Assembly: GCF_031143425.1 (NCBI RefSeq)
Contig: NC_090445.1
Span: forward strand, 1,574,650,049-1,574,714,048
Length of the DNA stretch: 64,000 nucleotides
Direction of reading: 5' to 3'
Source: Pleurodeles waltl
Lineage: Eukaryota; Chordata; Amphibia; Caudata; Salamandridae
Within the stretch, counting starts at the first letter, position 1. Every line of letters starts with the position of its first letter. The notes under the pieces were generated by a model. It saw only the letters and a list, made by a program, of their open reading frames with translations, was not told the DNA's origin and did not search any database. A program made the translations under genes and the position numbers. Below, piece after piece: positions 1 through 11,879 of this stretch.

Positions 1-1500
1 TGCCTATGGTGTCAGTTGTGGTTGTTGCGCTCAGTGGGGAAAATGGCTCTGGTACAGATGGCGGTGTGGAGTCAGACAGTAACGCTGGTTCCGAAGACGC
101 TCTGGAGTGATGTGCTTGGTTTCTTCTTGGTTGTACCAGAACTCACTCCCAACCGCCCAGGAATTAGATTGGGCATCACTTGGCAAGTCAGGAATCTCAG
201 CAAGAGTGCCCAGGTTCTTGCAGATAAAGTCTTTGATGTCCTTGAGACTTCTTAATAGCAGACAAGCTCAGTCCATGCCATTGAAGAACCGTTGGAAGCA
301 GGATGTAGAAAGCAAAGTCCAGTCCTTTTACTCCCAGGACAGAAGCAGCAAGCAGTAGGCCAGCACAGAATGTCCTCAGTCCAGAAGTGTCATATGTATG
401 TGGTGTCAGAGGGCGAGTACTTATATCCATTTCTGTCTTTAATTAATGTAGGCAAACTTCAAAGAGAAGTCATTGTAGTGCACAAGACCCTGGCTTTCAC
501 TGCCCTGGCTCCAGACACACTCCAGGGGGTTAGAGACTGCTTTGTTTAAGGACAGGCCCTGCCTTATTCAGGTGCAAGTAACACCACCCACCACTCTAGC
601 TCAGGAAGACCCATAAGCCTGGTGATGGGCCATCAAGATATGCAGGGCACACCTTAGCTCCCTTTATGTGACTGTCTAGAGTGAATACACAAACAGCCCA
701 ACTGTCATCCTGATACAGACATGTTTTCAGCAGACCAGCAGAGGCACAGAATGGCTAAGCAAGAAAATGGCCACTTTCTAAAAGTGGCATTTTCAAACTT
801 ACAATTTTACAATTCAAAAACCAACTTCACCAAGTGATGTATTTTTAAAATGTGAGTTCAGAGACCCCAAACCCTGCATCTCTATCTGCTCCAAATGGGA
901 AACTTGAACGATATTTCAAGGCAATCCTCATGTTATGCTGTGGGAGAAACAGGTCTTGCAATAGTGACAAACGAATTTAGCAGCACTTCACTATCAGGAC
1001 ACGTAAACCACACCACTACATGTCCTTCCTTTTAAATACACTGTACCCTGCCTATGGGGCTGCCTTGGGCCTACTTTAAGGGGAACTTACATGTAGTAAT
1101 AGGGAATTTTTGGGCCTGGCAAGTGGGACCACTGGCAGTTTAAAACTGCACAAACACTCCAATGGCAGTACTGAGACTTGTTTGCAGGGCTACTCATGTG
1201 GGTGGCACAATCAGTGCTGTAGGCCTAATAGTAGCATTTGATTTACTGGCCCTAGGCACACCTGGTGCAATGTACTAGGGACTTACTAGTAAATCAAATA
1301 AGTCTGTGATGGAGAAACCAATCAACAAAACAATTTACACCGGGAGCATATGCACTTTAGCACTGGTTAGCAGTGGTAAAGTGCCCAGAGTCCTAGAGCC
1401 AACCAAAGCAGGTCAGAAAAAATAGGAGGAAGAAGGCAAAAAGTTTGGGGATAACGCTACCAAAAGGACCACGTCCATCAAGCGCCATCTTGGAATAGTG
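1..1500 (-). repeat. Old LTR-like repeat, truncated by window edge
   Basis: Read on the minus strand, this stretch follows the same order of motifs as the solo LTR at 53495-55620: a poly-pyrimidine block ending in TTTTTGCC, GGACTCTGG, then ACCAGTGCTAAAGTGCA, AGTCCCTAGTA, and GCCACCCACATGAGTAG. The match is clear near 1090-1450 and weaker to the left. Both ends are undefined: the left end runs off the window and the right end lacks a clean TG terminus. No coding potential beyond short chance frames. It is most likely a diverged copy of a large salamander LTR family. Confidence 0.5.
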
Positions 1501-1854
1501 CCTTTCTGCACATTTTAGCAAAGTATTCTTTAAACAGGATTTTTGGCCACACAATCATTTACAGTACAAACTTTATATTAAACTAAATTGCAAAGCCATT
1601 CTTTTGTTCTCATTTCAGTAATGATTTGCAGTCTCTGTGTTCATAATCACAAAATGTACCAGCACATACTATCCTTGCACCTCATTCAGTTTAGAAGTAA
1701 TGTCACTAGTAACTAAACATGCCCCATAGCTAACACATACCCGTGGTCAGCGCTCTGTGGGTCCCAAGACTACTAAATTCTGACAGTTGAATAGGCATCC
1801 AAGTTACCCACCCTATTTAAATACACACCCACCAATCACATAATGCCTCAATCG

Positions 1855-2582
1855 TGACAATGGATCCACATGCCCTACTTTAAATGACAGTTGCCATATT
1901 GAAAGAATTACTTATATATATACCTAAGGTCAAGTCAGAAATCAACCCTGCTATTCAAAATACAAACAACTGGAAACATTTGACTACCAGAAATTATTAA
2001 CCTAAACAAACACGATATCAGTGGTTCCCAACCTGTGGTCCGGGGATCCCTGGGGGTCCGTGGAGCCTCTTAGGGGGGTCGGGACTGCTTAGAAAATTAA
2101 GTAATCTTAACAGATTGGGTCCCCAACTTTCAGTTATAACTCAGTGGGGGGGGGTCCTGGATTCCAATAATGATTCACTGGGGGTCTTCAGCTTCCAGTA
2201 ATGATAAAGCGGGGGTCCACAGAAGAGAAAAGGTTGGGATTCACTGCACTATATTATCTATTATTAATATTGCAGAAAGTTATGATGAGCAAAAAACGAT
2301 TACACTGTGAGCCGTTGCACGTCATCTAGACCACCGATCCACATGCTCTATTTTTATCACAGCCGTCACGTTGAAGCAATCAATTGCATATGTATAAGAA
2401 GAAAATCAATATATGGATCAGTACCATAGTACAAAATGCAAACAACAGCAAAAAACTTTATCACTAGGAAATAATAGTCTCCCTTAAATCTGTACAGTAG
2501 GCGTTTATGGACAATAAACAACTATTACATTGTGAACCAGTGCACAACTGCACGCCATCTGGACCACCAAAATACACACTCT
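1855..2582 (+). repeat. Diverged tandem units of about 240 bp hosting several MITEs
   Basis: Phrases such as GACCACCGATCCACATGCTC, GTTGAAGCAAT and AAACAACAGCAAA...ACTTT...ACTAGGAAA recur near 1860-2010, 2330-2490, and again split around the MITEs between 2560 and 4020. The unit is old and only roughly repeated. Its value is that uninterrupted copies act as empty sites for the MITEs inserted in neighbouring copies. It is not recognised as a named family. Confidence 0.5.
2019..2246. mobile_element. hAT-type MITE, 228 bp
   Basis: Terminal inverted repeats CAGTGGTTCCCAACCT on the left and AGGTTGGGATTCACTG on the right are the classic hAT form. They are flanked by an 8-bp target duplication with one mismatch (CACGATAT at 2011-2018, CACTATAT at 2247-2254), the length expected for hAT. 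The interior holds repeated GGGGTCC-type blocks and no coding frame, so it depends on a transposase made elsewhere. Confidence 0.88.
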
Positions 2583-3191
2583 GGGCCAGATGTACAACCA
2601 TTTGATTTTGCGAGTCTCTACTTGCGATTCATTGCGAATCGCAATTAAAGACACACAAAATGAAATGTACAAATGTGTTGGAGACACAATCAGCGATTCC
2701 CAATGGGGTCGCAAATGACCTACCTCGTTATTATTCATGAGGAAAGTCGCAATTTGCCACCCCATTGGGAATGTCTGCACTCACAGGAATGGTGGCCTGC
2801 TGGGGACAGCAGACCACCATGTCTGTGACTGCTTTTTTTAAAAAAGCTGTGTTTTTTTCAATGCATCCTGTTTCCCTTAGTGGAAAACAGGATGCATTTC
2901 ATCCAAAAAAAATAAAAGTTTTCTTTTCATTTTTCAGAGTAGGCAGTGGTTGGTGGTACCACTTCCCGCTCTGAAAAAATATTTTCGCTTGCATTCACAA
3001 AGGAGAAGGGGTCTCATAGGGACCCCTTCCCGTTTGCAAATGGGTTACCACCAACTTAAAGTTGGTTAATGAATTACCGAATCGCAAATGGGGTCTGTAG
3101 ATCCAGAAATGCTTTTTTTTCTGGTTGCAAACGGCCTGATTCTGTGAATCAGGCTGTATGCGGCCAGGAAAAAGCTTTGTACCTTTGGCCC
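2583..3191. mobile_element. Hairpin-train MITE, copy A (degenerate)
   Basis: It begins GGGCCAGATGTACAA and ends TTTGTACCTTTGGCCC. The interior follows the same order of inverted-repeat modules as the best-preserved copy at 8737-9452: a TTTGCGAGTC-type module, a CATGAATATTCATG-like centre (now diverged), a GGCCTGCTG...CAGCAG module, a purine/pyrimidine hairpin around AACAGGATGCAT, and an AAGGGGTC...GACCCCTT module. Flanking triplets are TCT and TCC. It sits in a tandem unit whose intact version is seen at 2340-2360. Confidence 0.7.
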
Positions 3192-3304
3192 TCCTTTCTT
3201 TACCACATCCCCATCTTGAAGCAATGAATTGGATTCCTATACAAAGAAAATCAATATGTGACTCAGCACTATAGTACAAAATATAAACAACAGCAAAGAA
3301 CTTT

Positions 3305-3986
3305 GGGCTACATGTATGAAAGAACTGTTTTGCGACTCGCAAATTGCGAATCAGAGTGACTCGCAATTTGCGACTCGCAAAACCTTATGTTGAACAGTGT
3401 CAATGACACTGTTTGCGATTCGCAAGGGGGTCGCAAATGCCCTACCTCATGAATACTCATGAGGTAGGTTGCAATTTGCGACCCCCTTGGGAATGGCCGC
3501 CCTCACAGGGATGGTGGCCTGCTAGAGACAGCAGACCACCCTGTCTGTGACTGCTTAAAGGAAAACGAGATGCAGTTCAAAAACAAAAAATGAAACGTTT
3601 TCGTTTAATTTTTTCAGAGCAGGCAGTGGTCCGTAGGACCACTACGTGCTCTGACAAAATGTTTTTACTTGCATTCACAAAGGGAAAGGGGTCCCATGGG
3701 GACCCCTTCCTGTTGCGAATGGGTTAGCACCAGTGTGACATTGGTGCTAACTGCGATTGTTTTGTGACCGCATTTGCGGTCACTAAACAATCTTACATGG
3801 GACTGCGACTCGCAATTAGGAAGGGAACACCCCTTCCTAATTGTGACTCGCAATCCCTTTTTGCGATTCGGTAAATAGTTTATCGAATCGCAAAAATGGG
3901 TTACAACGTAACAAAGTGCATTTTGCACGTCGCAAAAGGAACGATTCACTGTTTGTGATGTGCAAAATGCGACATACATGTAGTCC
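3305..3986. mobile_element. Hairpin-train MITE, copy B
   Basis: Termini GGGCTACATGTA and TACATGTAGTCC are flanked by TTT on both sides (3302-3304, 3987-3989), a possible 3-bp target duplication. The host sequence reads AACAGCAAAGAACTTT before the element and AACACTAGGAAA after it. The uninterrupted equivalent at 2449-2475 is AACAGCAAAAAACTTT followed by ATCACTAGGAAA, which serves as an empty site. The interior repeats the TTTGCGACTCGCAAA vocabulary and the consecutive-palindrome layout. Confidence 0.75.
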
Positions 3987-4182
3987 TTTAACACTAGGAA
4001 ACAATATCCTAACTTTGAGCTCTACAGCATCTGTTATTGTGTCTATACCCTGGGCAACTTCAGTTAACAGGCCACACAGACTGACGTATTCTGAACTATC
4101 AATAGGAATTGATAACCTAACTTATATATCTGGAACATCTGTTGTATCATGGACAATTAAAGCAAAACAGTTAAATATATTA

Positions 4183-4853
4183 GGCCACATGTACAAATAG
4201 CAGGTTTTAGGACTCGCAAATTGAGAGTCTTAGCGGCTTACAATTTGCGAGTCACAAAACCTGATGTGCAACAGTGTTAATGACTCTGTTTGATTCTCAA
4301 TGGGGACGCAAATGACCTACCTCATAGCTATTCATGAGTTAGGTCGCAACGTTGACCTCATTGGGAATGGCCGCACTCACAGGGATGGTAGCCTGCTGGG
4401 GACAGCAGACGATCATGCCTGTGACTGCTTTCAAAAAGAGCAGTATTATTTTTTTTTAAATGAAAAGTTTTTCTTTTCATTTCTTCAGAACAGACGGTGG
4501 CCCGTGAGACCACTGCCTGCTCTGAAAAAATATTTTTACATCCATTCACCCATGGGGACCCCTTCCTGTGTGCAAATGGGTTAGCACCACTTTGAAATTG
4601 GTGTTAACTGTAATTGTTTTGTGACCGCATTCATGGTCACAAAACAATCATACATCTCACTGTGACTCGCAATTAGGAAGGAAACGCACCTTCCTAATTG
4701 CGACTCGCAAACCCTTTTTGTGATTCGGTAAATAGATTATCGAATTGCAAAATTGGGTATGTGCATCACAAAATGCTTTCTTCTTGTTGCAAACGGTCCA
4801 ATTCTCAGAATAGGGCTATTTGGGACAAGAAAAAAGCTTTCTACATCTGGCCC
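4183..4853. mobile_element. Hairpin-train MITE, copy C, TSD TTA
   Basis: The left terminus is GGCCACATGTAC and the right terminus is TACATCTGGCCC. TTA lies directly outside both ends (4180-4182 and 4854-4856). The 3-bp TWA-type duplication is the PIF/Harbinger signature. The module order matches copies A, B and D. The last ~165 bp of this element is also present in the duplicated block at 7590-8024. Confidence 0.82.
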
Positions 4854-5123
4854 TTAATGAACTACCACTCAAAGACGTGCCATACTGGAGCATTTTGGGA
4901 AAACTTCCTGGCAGGAGTCCATACATCACCAATCATCAATCCAAAATGCAATTATGCTCTTTATCGAACTTAAAGTCTAATTTCACTACTCACACTCTAC
5001 AAATCCATCTGGCCTCTCTCTGTCATAGATGAAAGCACCTTTAGTTAGATGCAGTAAAGAGCCTTTAGCTGTCCGTAGCTAATGTAAATATTTCCAAGGT
5101 ATGTAGAGGTGGCGTTAAGATCA
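4689..5123 (+). repeat. 435-bp direct duplication, copy 1
   Basis: This block, comprising the right end of MITE copy C plus 270 bp of ordinary flanking DNA, recurs at 7590-8024 with a constant offset of 2,901 and no gap. I count about 15 mismatches by eye. Because it joins MITE and flank, it must have been copied after the MITE inserted. Confidence 0.85.
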
Positions 5124-5451
5124 GTAAATATATACCTCCCTCTGTGACTTACCACCTCTAGATTTTGTTTTTTGATATGTTCTGAACACTGTGACGTTTC
5201 CCATTCCATCCTTTCTATTTCCATAATTTGGTACTTTCAGACTCTACTATTCCTATTATGTGCCAATTCTCAGACACTTCTGACTCTGTCATGAAAAGTA
5301 TAAAGTTTGAAAGATGTAGAAATGTTTTCATTATGTCTGACTAAAGTCTTAGATTACATGTTTTTGTTGTTTATAATGCTGGTTATCTACAATCAATATG
5401 ATATTCGAGAGAAAACATTTGTTGCTATGATTGTTTGATCTTTTGAAGCTT

Positions 5452-5815
5452 GGGCCCCTCATTACGAGTCTGGCGGTCCAAAGACCGCCAGACTTGTGGT
5501 CGTGTTTGGGCCACTGCACTCCAGGTGGTGTGACCGCCACATTACGACCCTGGCCGTCAGACCGACGTCACTACCGGGAACAAGGTTCCCGATGGCCTGA
5601 CATCAGTCAGACTCTTGGTAAGCCATGGCAGCGCTGAACTCAGCACTGATGTGCTTATCACGACTCCTGTTTCTGCCAGCCTTTCTATGTGGGAACCTGG
5701 CCAAGGAAAGCCTGGCGGAAACACAGTGCTGGAGACCGCAGGTCATGGGCAGTGCAGGGCCCCCCTGCCTAGTGCCCTCAGATGTGCACTGTCTGCTCAT
5801 TAACGGTGTTAGAAG
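5452..5815. mobile_element. Harbinger-like MITE fragment
   Basis: It starts GGGCCCCTCATTACGA and continues with hairpins built from CTGGCGGTC...GACCGCCAG, then CATTACGACCCTGGCCGTC. This is the vocabulary of the other GGxCCTCATTAC elements in the window. No matching right terminus was found, so the right boundary is a guess near the return of AT-rich sequence. Confidence 0.42.
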
Positions 5816-5997
5816 TGTTTCTGGTGTTATCGCTAATCAGAACACGCTTAGTTACATTTGTTTTTACATTCTGTGTAACTGGCATTCATATTTTGAGCAT
5901 TAGGATTTTAATATAAACATTTTAAAATACATATCCCATTTCTCAGTGCTAATTTGAGAGTATCATTCATTTACCAAAGATAGTTTTGAGTTCCAAT

Positions 5998-6901
5998 CAG
6001 TGGCGGCCGACAGCTTTGGGAGGAGTACGGGCGCGGCACACACACAAACACACACACAGACTCATTCTTTCACACCCAAACACGCACGCACGCACGCTCA
6101 CCCATTAACAACACTCATTCCATTCAAACATGCACGCACGCACCAAACATTCATTTTACAAATTCACACACATTCATTCTTCCACACACACGCACGCACG
6201 CACTCACATCCATTAACAACACTCATTCCATTCAAACATGCACGCACTCACCAAACATTCATTTTACAAGATCAAACACATTCATTCTTTCACACACACG
6301 TACGCACGCACATCCATGAACAACACTCATAACACTCAAACATGCACGCGCGCACCAAACATTCAATGTAAAACATAACACACATACATACACACACACA
6401 CACACTTACCTTTAGCCTCTAGGTCCCAGGAGGGTAGAGACTGCTGCCTTCCCTCATTGGCTGACCTTAGGTCAGCCAATGAGGGAAGGCAGCAGTCCCA
6501 GCCTCGTCACAGAGTTGGATGGGGTGAGTGAGACTGCTGACCCCACCCCACTCTGTGACGAAGTGTCACTGATTGACACTCGCCCTGGGCACTTCAGGGC
6601 TTAAACCTGAAGCGCCCAGGGAGAGTGTCAATGGGTGACGCTTTCCTCGTCACCCAGGGGAGGGCCTGGAGGCACCTTTGCTGGGCCGAGGAGGTCACGT
6701 CCATAGGGGTCGTGATCTCCTCAGCCCAGCAAAGTTCAGCTCAGGTAGCCAGGAGTCTGCGCAAATCGCGCATGTCTGCTCCTGGCTGCCTGACCTGAAC
6801 ATAAAGAGTGTCTGTCAGGCTGACCTTTGTTCAGCCTGACAGACACTCTTCATGGGGTGGGGGGGCGTGGCCCCTCCGCCCTAAAGGACGGGCCGCCACT
6901 G
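5998..6901. mobile_element. Non-autonomous hAT element, 904 bp
   Basis: Inverted termini CAGTGGCGGCC and GGCCGCCACTG are flanked by a perfect 8-bp duplication GTTCCAAT (5990-5997 and 6902-6909), diagnostic for hAT. The left half is a low-complexity block of CA/GCAC repeats with about 110-bp internal duplications. The right half (6415-6855) is a row of strong inverted repeats, for example CTGCCTTCCCTCATTGGCTG meeting its complement around 6460, and AGAGTGTCTGTCAGGCTGA meeting its complement around 6830. There is no coding frame. Confidence 0.9.
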
Positions 6902-7589
6902 GTTCCAATGTGCCCCTGAATCATCTTGTGGGACTGATATGCACCTGTAGACATTTCCACTGAGTAGTTTTGTTCAATGGGTTGTATATGGGTTGCAGTC
7001 TAATTGAATTTCTAATTCATTTTGGTGCATTGACCAAATTATTGCACTAGGGGTTGGGTAATCTGACCCATGTGGTTCTGTGGGGGAAAGGAGGCAGATT
7101 GTATCAGATATTTTGATTATGATTTTGTGGCCACTCGATATTCATTCTGTGATATTCTAGAATACAATCTAATGCTACATTGCCTTCATGTTTAATACCA
7201 TGTGTTGTGCAATGTAAAGGCAGGATGGATCTAATTCACTATTATTTTCTTACATAAAAGTCAGCTTCAACTTTATTGGCTTGAAACCTTTATGACCCTA
7301 TTGCAAAACAATTATTAAAGCCTTTCTATCCATTATTAATGCTTCCCACGGGAACTGGGCTGAAGTACTAACATTCCTAAGAGAGACTTTCTTACAGCAA
7401 GCTACCTAGAGGGATATTAACAGGGGCCACATATAGGAAGACTTAAGAGTCCTGTGCATGCGTTTTAAGATTTCAAAATCGGAATTCCTATTATGTGGGT
7501 TGACCTGTGAGGAGGTTGGACCTTAACCCCCAGAATCCAGAGCAACTAAAGGGAATCTTCTAGACCACAATATGGAACAATAAATGATC
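6902..7589. other. No recognisable feature
   Basis: Moderately AT-rich sequence between the hAT element and the duplicated block. I see no gene, RNA or repeat that I can name on either strand. Confidence 0.5.
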
Positions 7590-8024
7590 CCTTCCTAATT
7601 GCGACTCGCAAACCCTTTTTGTGATTCGGTAAATAGATTATCGAATTGCAAAATTGGGTCTGTGCATCACAAAATGCTTTCTTCTTGTCGCAAACGGTCC
7701 AATTCTCAGAATCGGGCTATTTGCGACAAGAAAAAAGCTTTCTACATCTGGCCCTTAATGAACTACCACTCAAAGACGTGCCATACTGGAGCATGTTGGG
7801 AAAACTTCCTGGCAGGAGTCCATACATCACAAATCATCAATCCAAAATGCAACTAATCTCTTCATCGAAGTTAAAGTCTAATTTCACTACTCACACTCTA
7901 CAAATCCATCTGGCCTCTATCTGTCATAGATGAAAACACCTTTAGTTAGATGCAGTGAAGAGCCTTTATCTGTCCGTAGCTAATGTAAATATTTCCAAGG
8001 TATGTAGAGGTGGCGTTAAGATCA
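7590..8024 (+). repeat. 435-bp direct duplication, copy 2
   Basis: Ungapped partner of 4689-5123. It contains the right terminus TACATCTGGCCC of a hairpin-train MITE but none of that element's left part, so this copy arose by duplication of a MITE/flank junction rather than by transposition. Sequence on both sides is unrelated to that around copy 1. Confidence 0.85.
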
Positions 8025-8377
8025 CCTTTCCTGCCCTGTGCTCCTGGCCCCTCGGGATTCTTACAGCTGAAATGAAGAAATAATGAGCAGTAACAATATT
8101 TAGAAACTCAAATATGCATGGTAAATGCTCGCTCGCACAGTCTAACCTTTCCCCTTTCCTGACTTTTGAGCACACTGGAAATAATAAGAACAAGCATTTG
8201 CAATGCAAAGGGTCTTGTGTTTTCTCGAGTTAGAGCTATTAGCGTTGTAAACTCCTAACCGGACTTTTCTAGCCACATAAACTGAAAATTAAAGATAAAA
8301 TAGTTTCACATAAGTGAGCTGACGGCCGCCATGACACAGAAAACGAAACAGAAGTACGCTCGCAGTGAAACGTATCA

Positions 8378-8458
8378 GCAAAAGTGCAATTATCCATGTT
8401 ACATGCAAAAGTGCAACGATCCATGTATCTGGCAAAAGTGCAATTATCCATGTAACAG
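8378..8458. repeat. 27-bp tandem repeat, three copies
   Basis: The phrase GCAAAAGTGCAA starts at 8378, 8405 and 8432, a 27-bp period with a few substitutions. The period is a multiple of three and frames stay open through it, but there is no other support for a gene. Confidence 0.8.
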
Positions 8459-8736
8459 GGTCGATGTCATGCAAAGCGCTCAACTACTGCCCAGCGAGAT
8501 CACGCTGCCTACGAAATAAAGAGAAAAAGTAGTCCGGAAACCACACAGAAAACATGGAGACTCGTATGTTTTCAGAAGTTGGCCGGTGTGCTCGAGGAGG
8601 GCTAAACACCAGAAAAGGCATGACATATGCATGCCTTTCACTAATGAAATCAAGCGAATTTTAAAAGGCAAGCCCACGAACCAACCAAACTGATGGGCGT
8701 GACACGGCCATGGTTACAAGCCCATAGAGAGATAAA

Positions 8737-9452
8737 GGGCCAGATGTACGAAAAAAGCAATTTGCGACTTGCAAATTGCGAGTCCCTGCGACTCGCAATT
8801 TGCAACTCGCAAATTGCTATGCAGTACGGTGTCTCAGACACCGACTGCAACTCGCAATGGGGTCGCAATGACCCACCTCATGAATATTCATGAGGTGGGT
8901 CGCAAATTGCGGCCCCATTGCGAGTATAGGCACTCGCTAACATGGAGGCCTGCTGACGTCAGCAGGCCTCCATGTTAGCGACCTGCTTGTCAATAAAGCA
9001 GGTTTTTTTTTTTTAAAGTGTAGCCCGTTTTCCCTAAGGGAAAACGAGCTGCACTTTAAAAAAATCCGAAACCTTTAGTTTCGGTTTTTCAGGGCAGGGA
9101 GTGGTCCCTTGGACCACTCCCTGCCCTGAAAAATTAATATCTGGTCCAGTCACAAAGGGGAAGGGGTCCCATGGGGACCCCTTCCCGTTTGCGACTGGGT
9201 TACCATCCACTTCAAGTGGATGGTAACTGCGAGTCCATTTGCGGCCGCTTTCGCGGCCGCAAATGGAATTGCATACCAGTGCGAGTCGCTAATAGGAAGG
9301 GAACACCCCTTCCTATTAGCGAGTCTGAAATGCATTTTGCGAGTCGGATCCGACTCGCAAAATGCATTTCTGCATAGCAAACCCACGTTTGCGAGTCGCA
9401 AACGGCGATTTTCGCCGTTTGCGACTCGCAAACGGGTTGCTACATCTGGCCC
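8737..9452. mobile_element. Hairpin-train MITE, copy D (best preserved)
   Basis: Termini are GGGCCAGATGTA and TACATCTGGCCC, with TAAA directly outside both ends (8733-8736, 9453-9456), consistent with a TAA-type Harbinger duplication. The interior is a nearly unbroken series of palindromes. Examples are a 30-bp perfect one centred on GAATATTC (about 8875-8904), a 46-bp perfect one at 8935-8980, 18-bp arms around CTT at 9090-9128, a GGGAAGGGGTCCC module (about 9161-9187), 14-bp arms around one base (about 9199-9229), CATTTGCGGCCGC arms (about 9237-9266), a 40-bp perfect palindrome centred on GGATCC (about 9327-9366), and 22-bp arms around TTT (about 9388-9434). No coding frame is present. Confidence 0.85.
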
Positions 9453-11879
9453 TAAAACAGGGACAGAGCACTTTGCACGTTCGACCCTAAAAAATAACCT
9501 TAGTTCTCACACTGCCAATTTGCTACAAGTTACTTTTAGTTGCACAGAGAATAACGCCTTTTGGAAAAAGATGTGGAAGGCCATTCAGATGAATCCATTT
9601 ATTGACGAGCCAATCTAACTGAAGATAATGATTTAAATACTCTCTTGGCTCGTTCATAAGATGAGCAACAGACATTTAAATATACACATCTCTGCCTCCT
9701 TTATGGCATTCGTGTTGAGCTAGAGTTGAGTACTTGCCTAACTGCTTCACCCTAACAGTTCTTTGATAGCCTCTCTCTTTCTACGTTTTCATAGTTTCAA
9801 TTTTAGTACACCTCGCATTCTGCTATATCCTCTGCAACAATGTTTCGCGATCATATGTACTGCCTGGGCTGGGTCCTCTGAAAGGATTTCCTGTTCTGTC
9901 TTGGTATGTTCTTAATATGTTTACTGAAAATTGCAAACTTAATATTTGGAACAAAATAAAAAGTGACATCAATCGTTGTTACGTAAACCAAAAAATGCAA
10001 TTATGGCTGCTAGAGGAAAAGAAACGATGTTTTCGCAAACCTACCACTGATGCACAATAATGTTGAGAACAGAATCATCTTCAAAAAATCAAATACTCAT
10101 TTACGTGCGATTTGTTAAAAGAGATTTACCAAAATTGTAGCAGTTTGACAGTTAAGCATGAGAAAGCCACAGACAACCAACATGTCCTGCAAGTGTTTTC
10201 AGTGTAGTTAAAATTGCAAGGCAGGGAGCCAGCACCTCACCGTGCAGTCAAAGTAATTACAGTAATGCACACATAAAAGCATCAAGCCTGTGTCGAATAT
10301 TTTCCATAATGCAACACAAATCCCCTTATGGATGTCTGCCATGCCAAAGTAGCAATTAAAACAAAGTAGAGAACAATGAAAAGTACAAAGAACATCTCTT
10401 ATATTTCTCCAGATAATTGAATCTGCATTCCTGGTCCGTTCCTTTTCTCTTAAACTCCACAAGGCAAAGCAATCTAGAGTAAATCAGTCAAAATATTTGG
10501 TTTTCTGTTACCTGCTATATCTTAGAATATAAAGCTATATCCATAGATATTATTAGATAACACAATTAAAGGAAAAGATAATATCCACTAATAGTTTCAT
10601 AGAATAATAACTGATGTCACTTGTGAGCTGGGAGTCAAATATTTAGTTTTGCTGTCCCTACCAAGCACATCAGAACATTTCACGTAGTCCTTCGCCTTAA
10701 GTCTCACTCAGGAGTTAGGGTCGTCCATTGTTGATGCACACCTTTCAAGATAACCACTGTGTATGTATCATTCCCATTTCTTTAATTCTAAACAAACTCA
10801 TTTTTATGGATATCCCAGAACTCCTACCTCCATCTTGCCCTTGTAGGCCAGTATTGAACATCCCTGATCTGCAAGACTTATTTAACTGTCTACAAACAAC
10901 CAAGAGTTATTGTCAGTAATTCTTCCTTGCAGGATATTCAAGTTGACCGATTATTGTTGATTTGTATTCTTCTGTTCTGCTCATAGACATTTCGACGTCC
11001 ACTGAATTGCACCACATAGGAACGTAAGAACACCAAGAATTGTCAGTAGGTTGATTGAACATCAATAAAAATCAATATCAATAAAAATATCATGTTATTA
11101 GATACCAGTCCCAAAAGTAAACTGAATAAAACTGTAATATCCTCCAGAATTCACACACTCTCATTCTTCTCATATTTTTAAGTTGAGGTCTGTCCCTATG
11201 AGACTGTAAATTGAACCGCTTGAATAGAAGTGCACATGTTTTTGTTAGTGAACGTCCATACTTTGCCACAATATTGCTACTTTTCGATGTATTGCTAACT
11301 TGATCCATAAACAAGCCACATATCCGTCAAATGCTTACCATGCATTGAGCAGATTTATCATTGCTTACTTGATTCACTAAAATTCTGGATTTATGATACA
11401 GTTTACAAAAAGTTTCAAATAGGGCACAACATTCTTAGCTTATGTGTCTTTTTGCACTGTGTAGATTCCACAAGTAGATAGTAAGGAAAATAGAAAACAT
11501 TATCGTTTTATTTCCCCTTGTCTTTTGATGAAATGTCTTCCTTCTTCCACTCAGTTTTTCAAAACTAGGGATTATTAATCCATATTACCATCCCCTCTTC
11601 AGCACTTACACTTTATTCAACTGAACGGTCAGATGTGCCAATCACTGTTGGAAATACAGAAATCATCCTGGTTTATAAATACAAACATTTATTTTCATTG
11701 CCCTTAATGTACAAGTCTACATTTCTGATTCTAGGAGTCTTACCTCTGATTCAGGCCTCAAAACTATACACTGGTAATATTTTTGAAAACTGTTGGGCTG
11801 TTCTAACAATAAATTGGCACCAAAACAACAAAAGTACAATCAGTGGAACTGGAGTCATGAATTTTTAAAGGTTCATTGC
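9453..11879. other. AT-rich stretch without recognisable genes
   Basis: Only short chance reading frames are seen, with no splice-flanked conserved protein fragment, tRNA, TIR or tandem array that I recognise. It could be old, decayed interspersed repeat. Confidence 0.5.

Noticed and set aside
5998..6420. His/Thr-rich frame through the CA/GCAC-rich block
   Set aside because: Low-complexity DNA inside a non-autonomous hAT element. Frame length follows from lack of stop codons in CA repeats.
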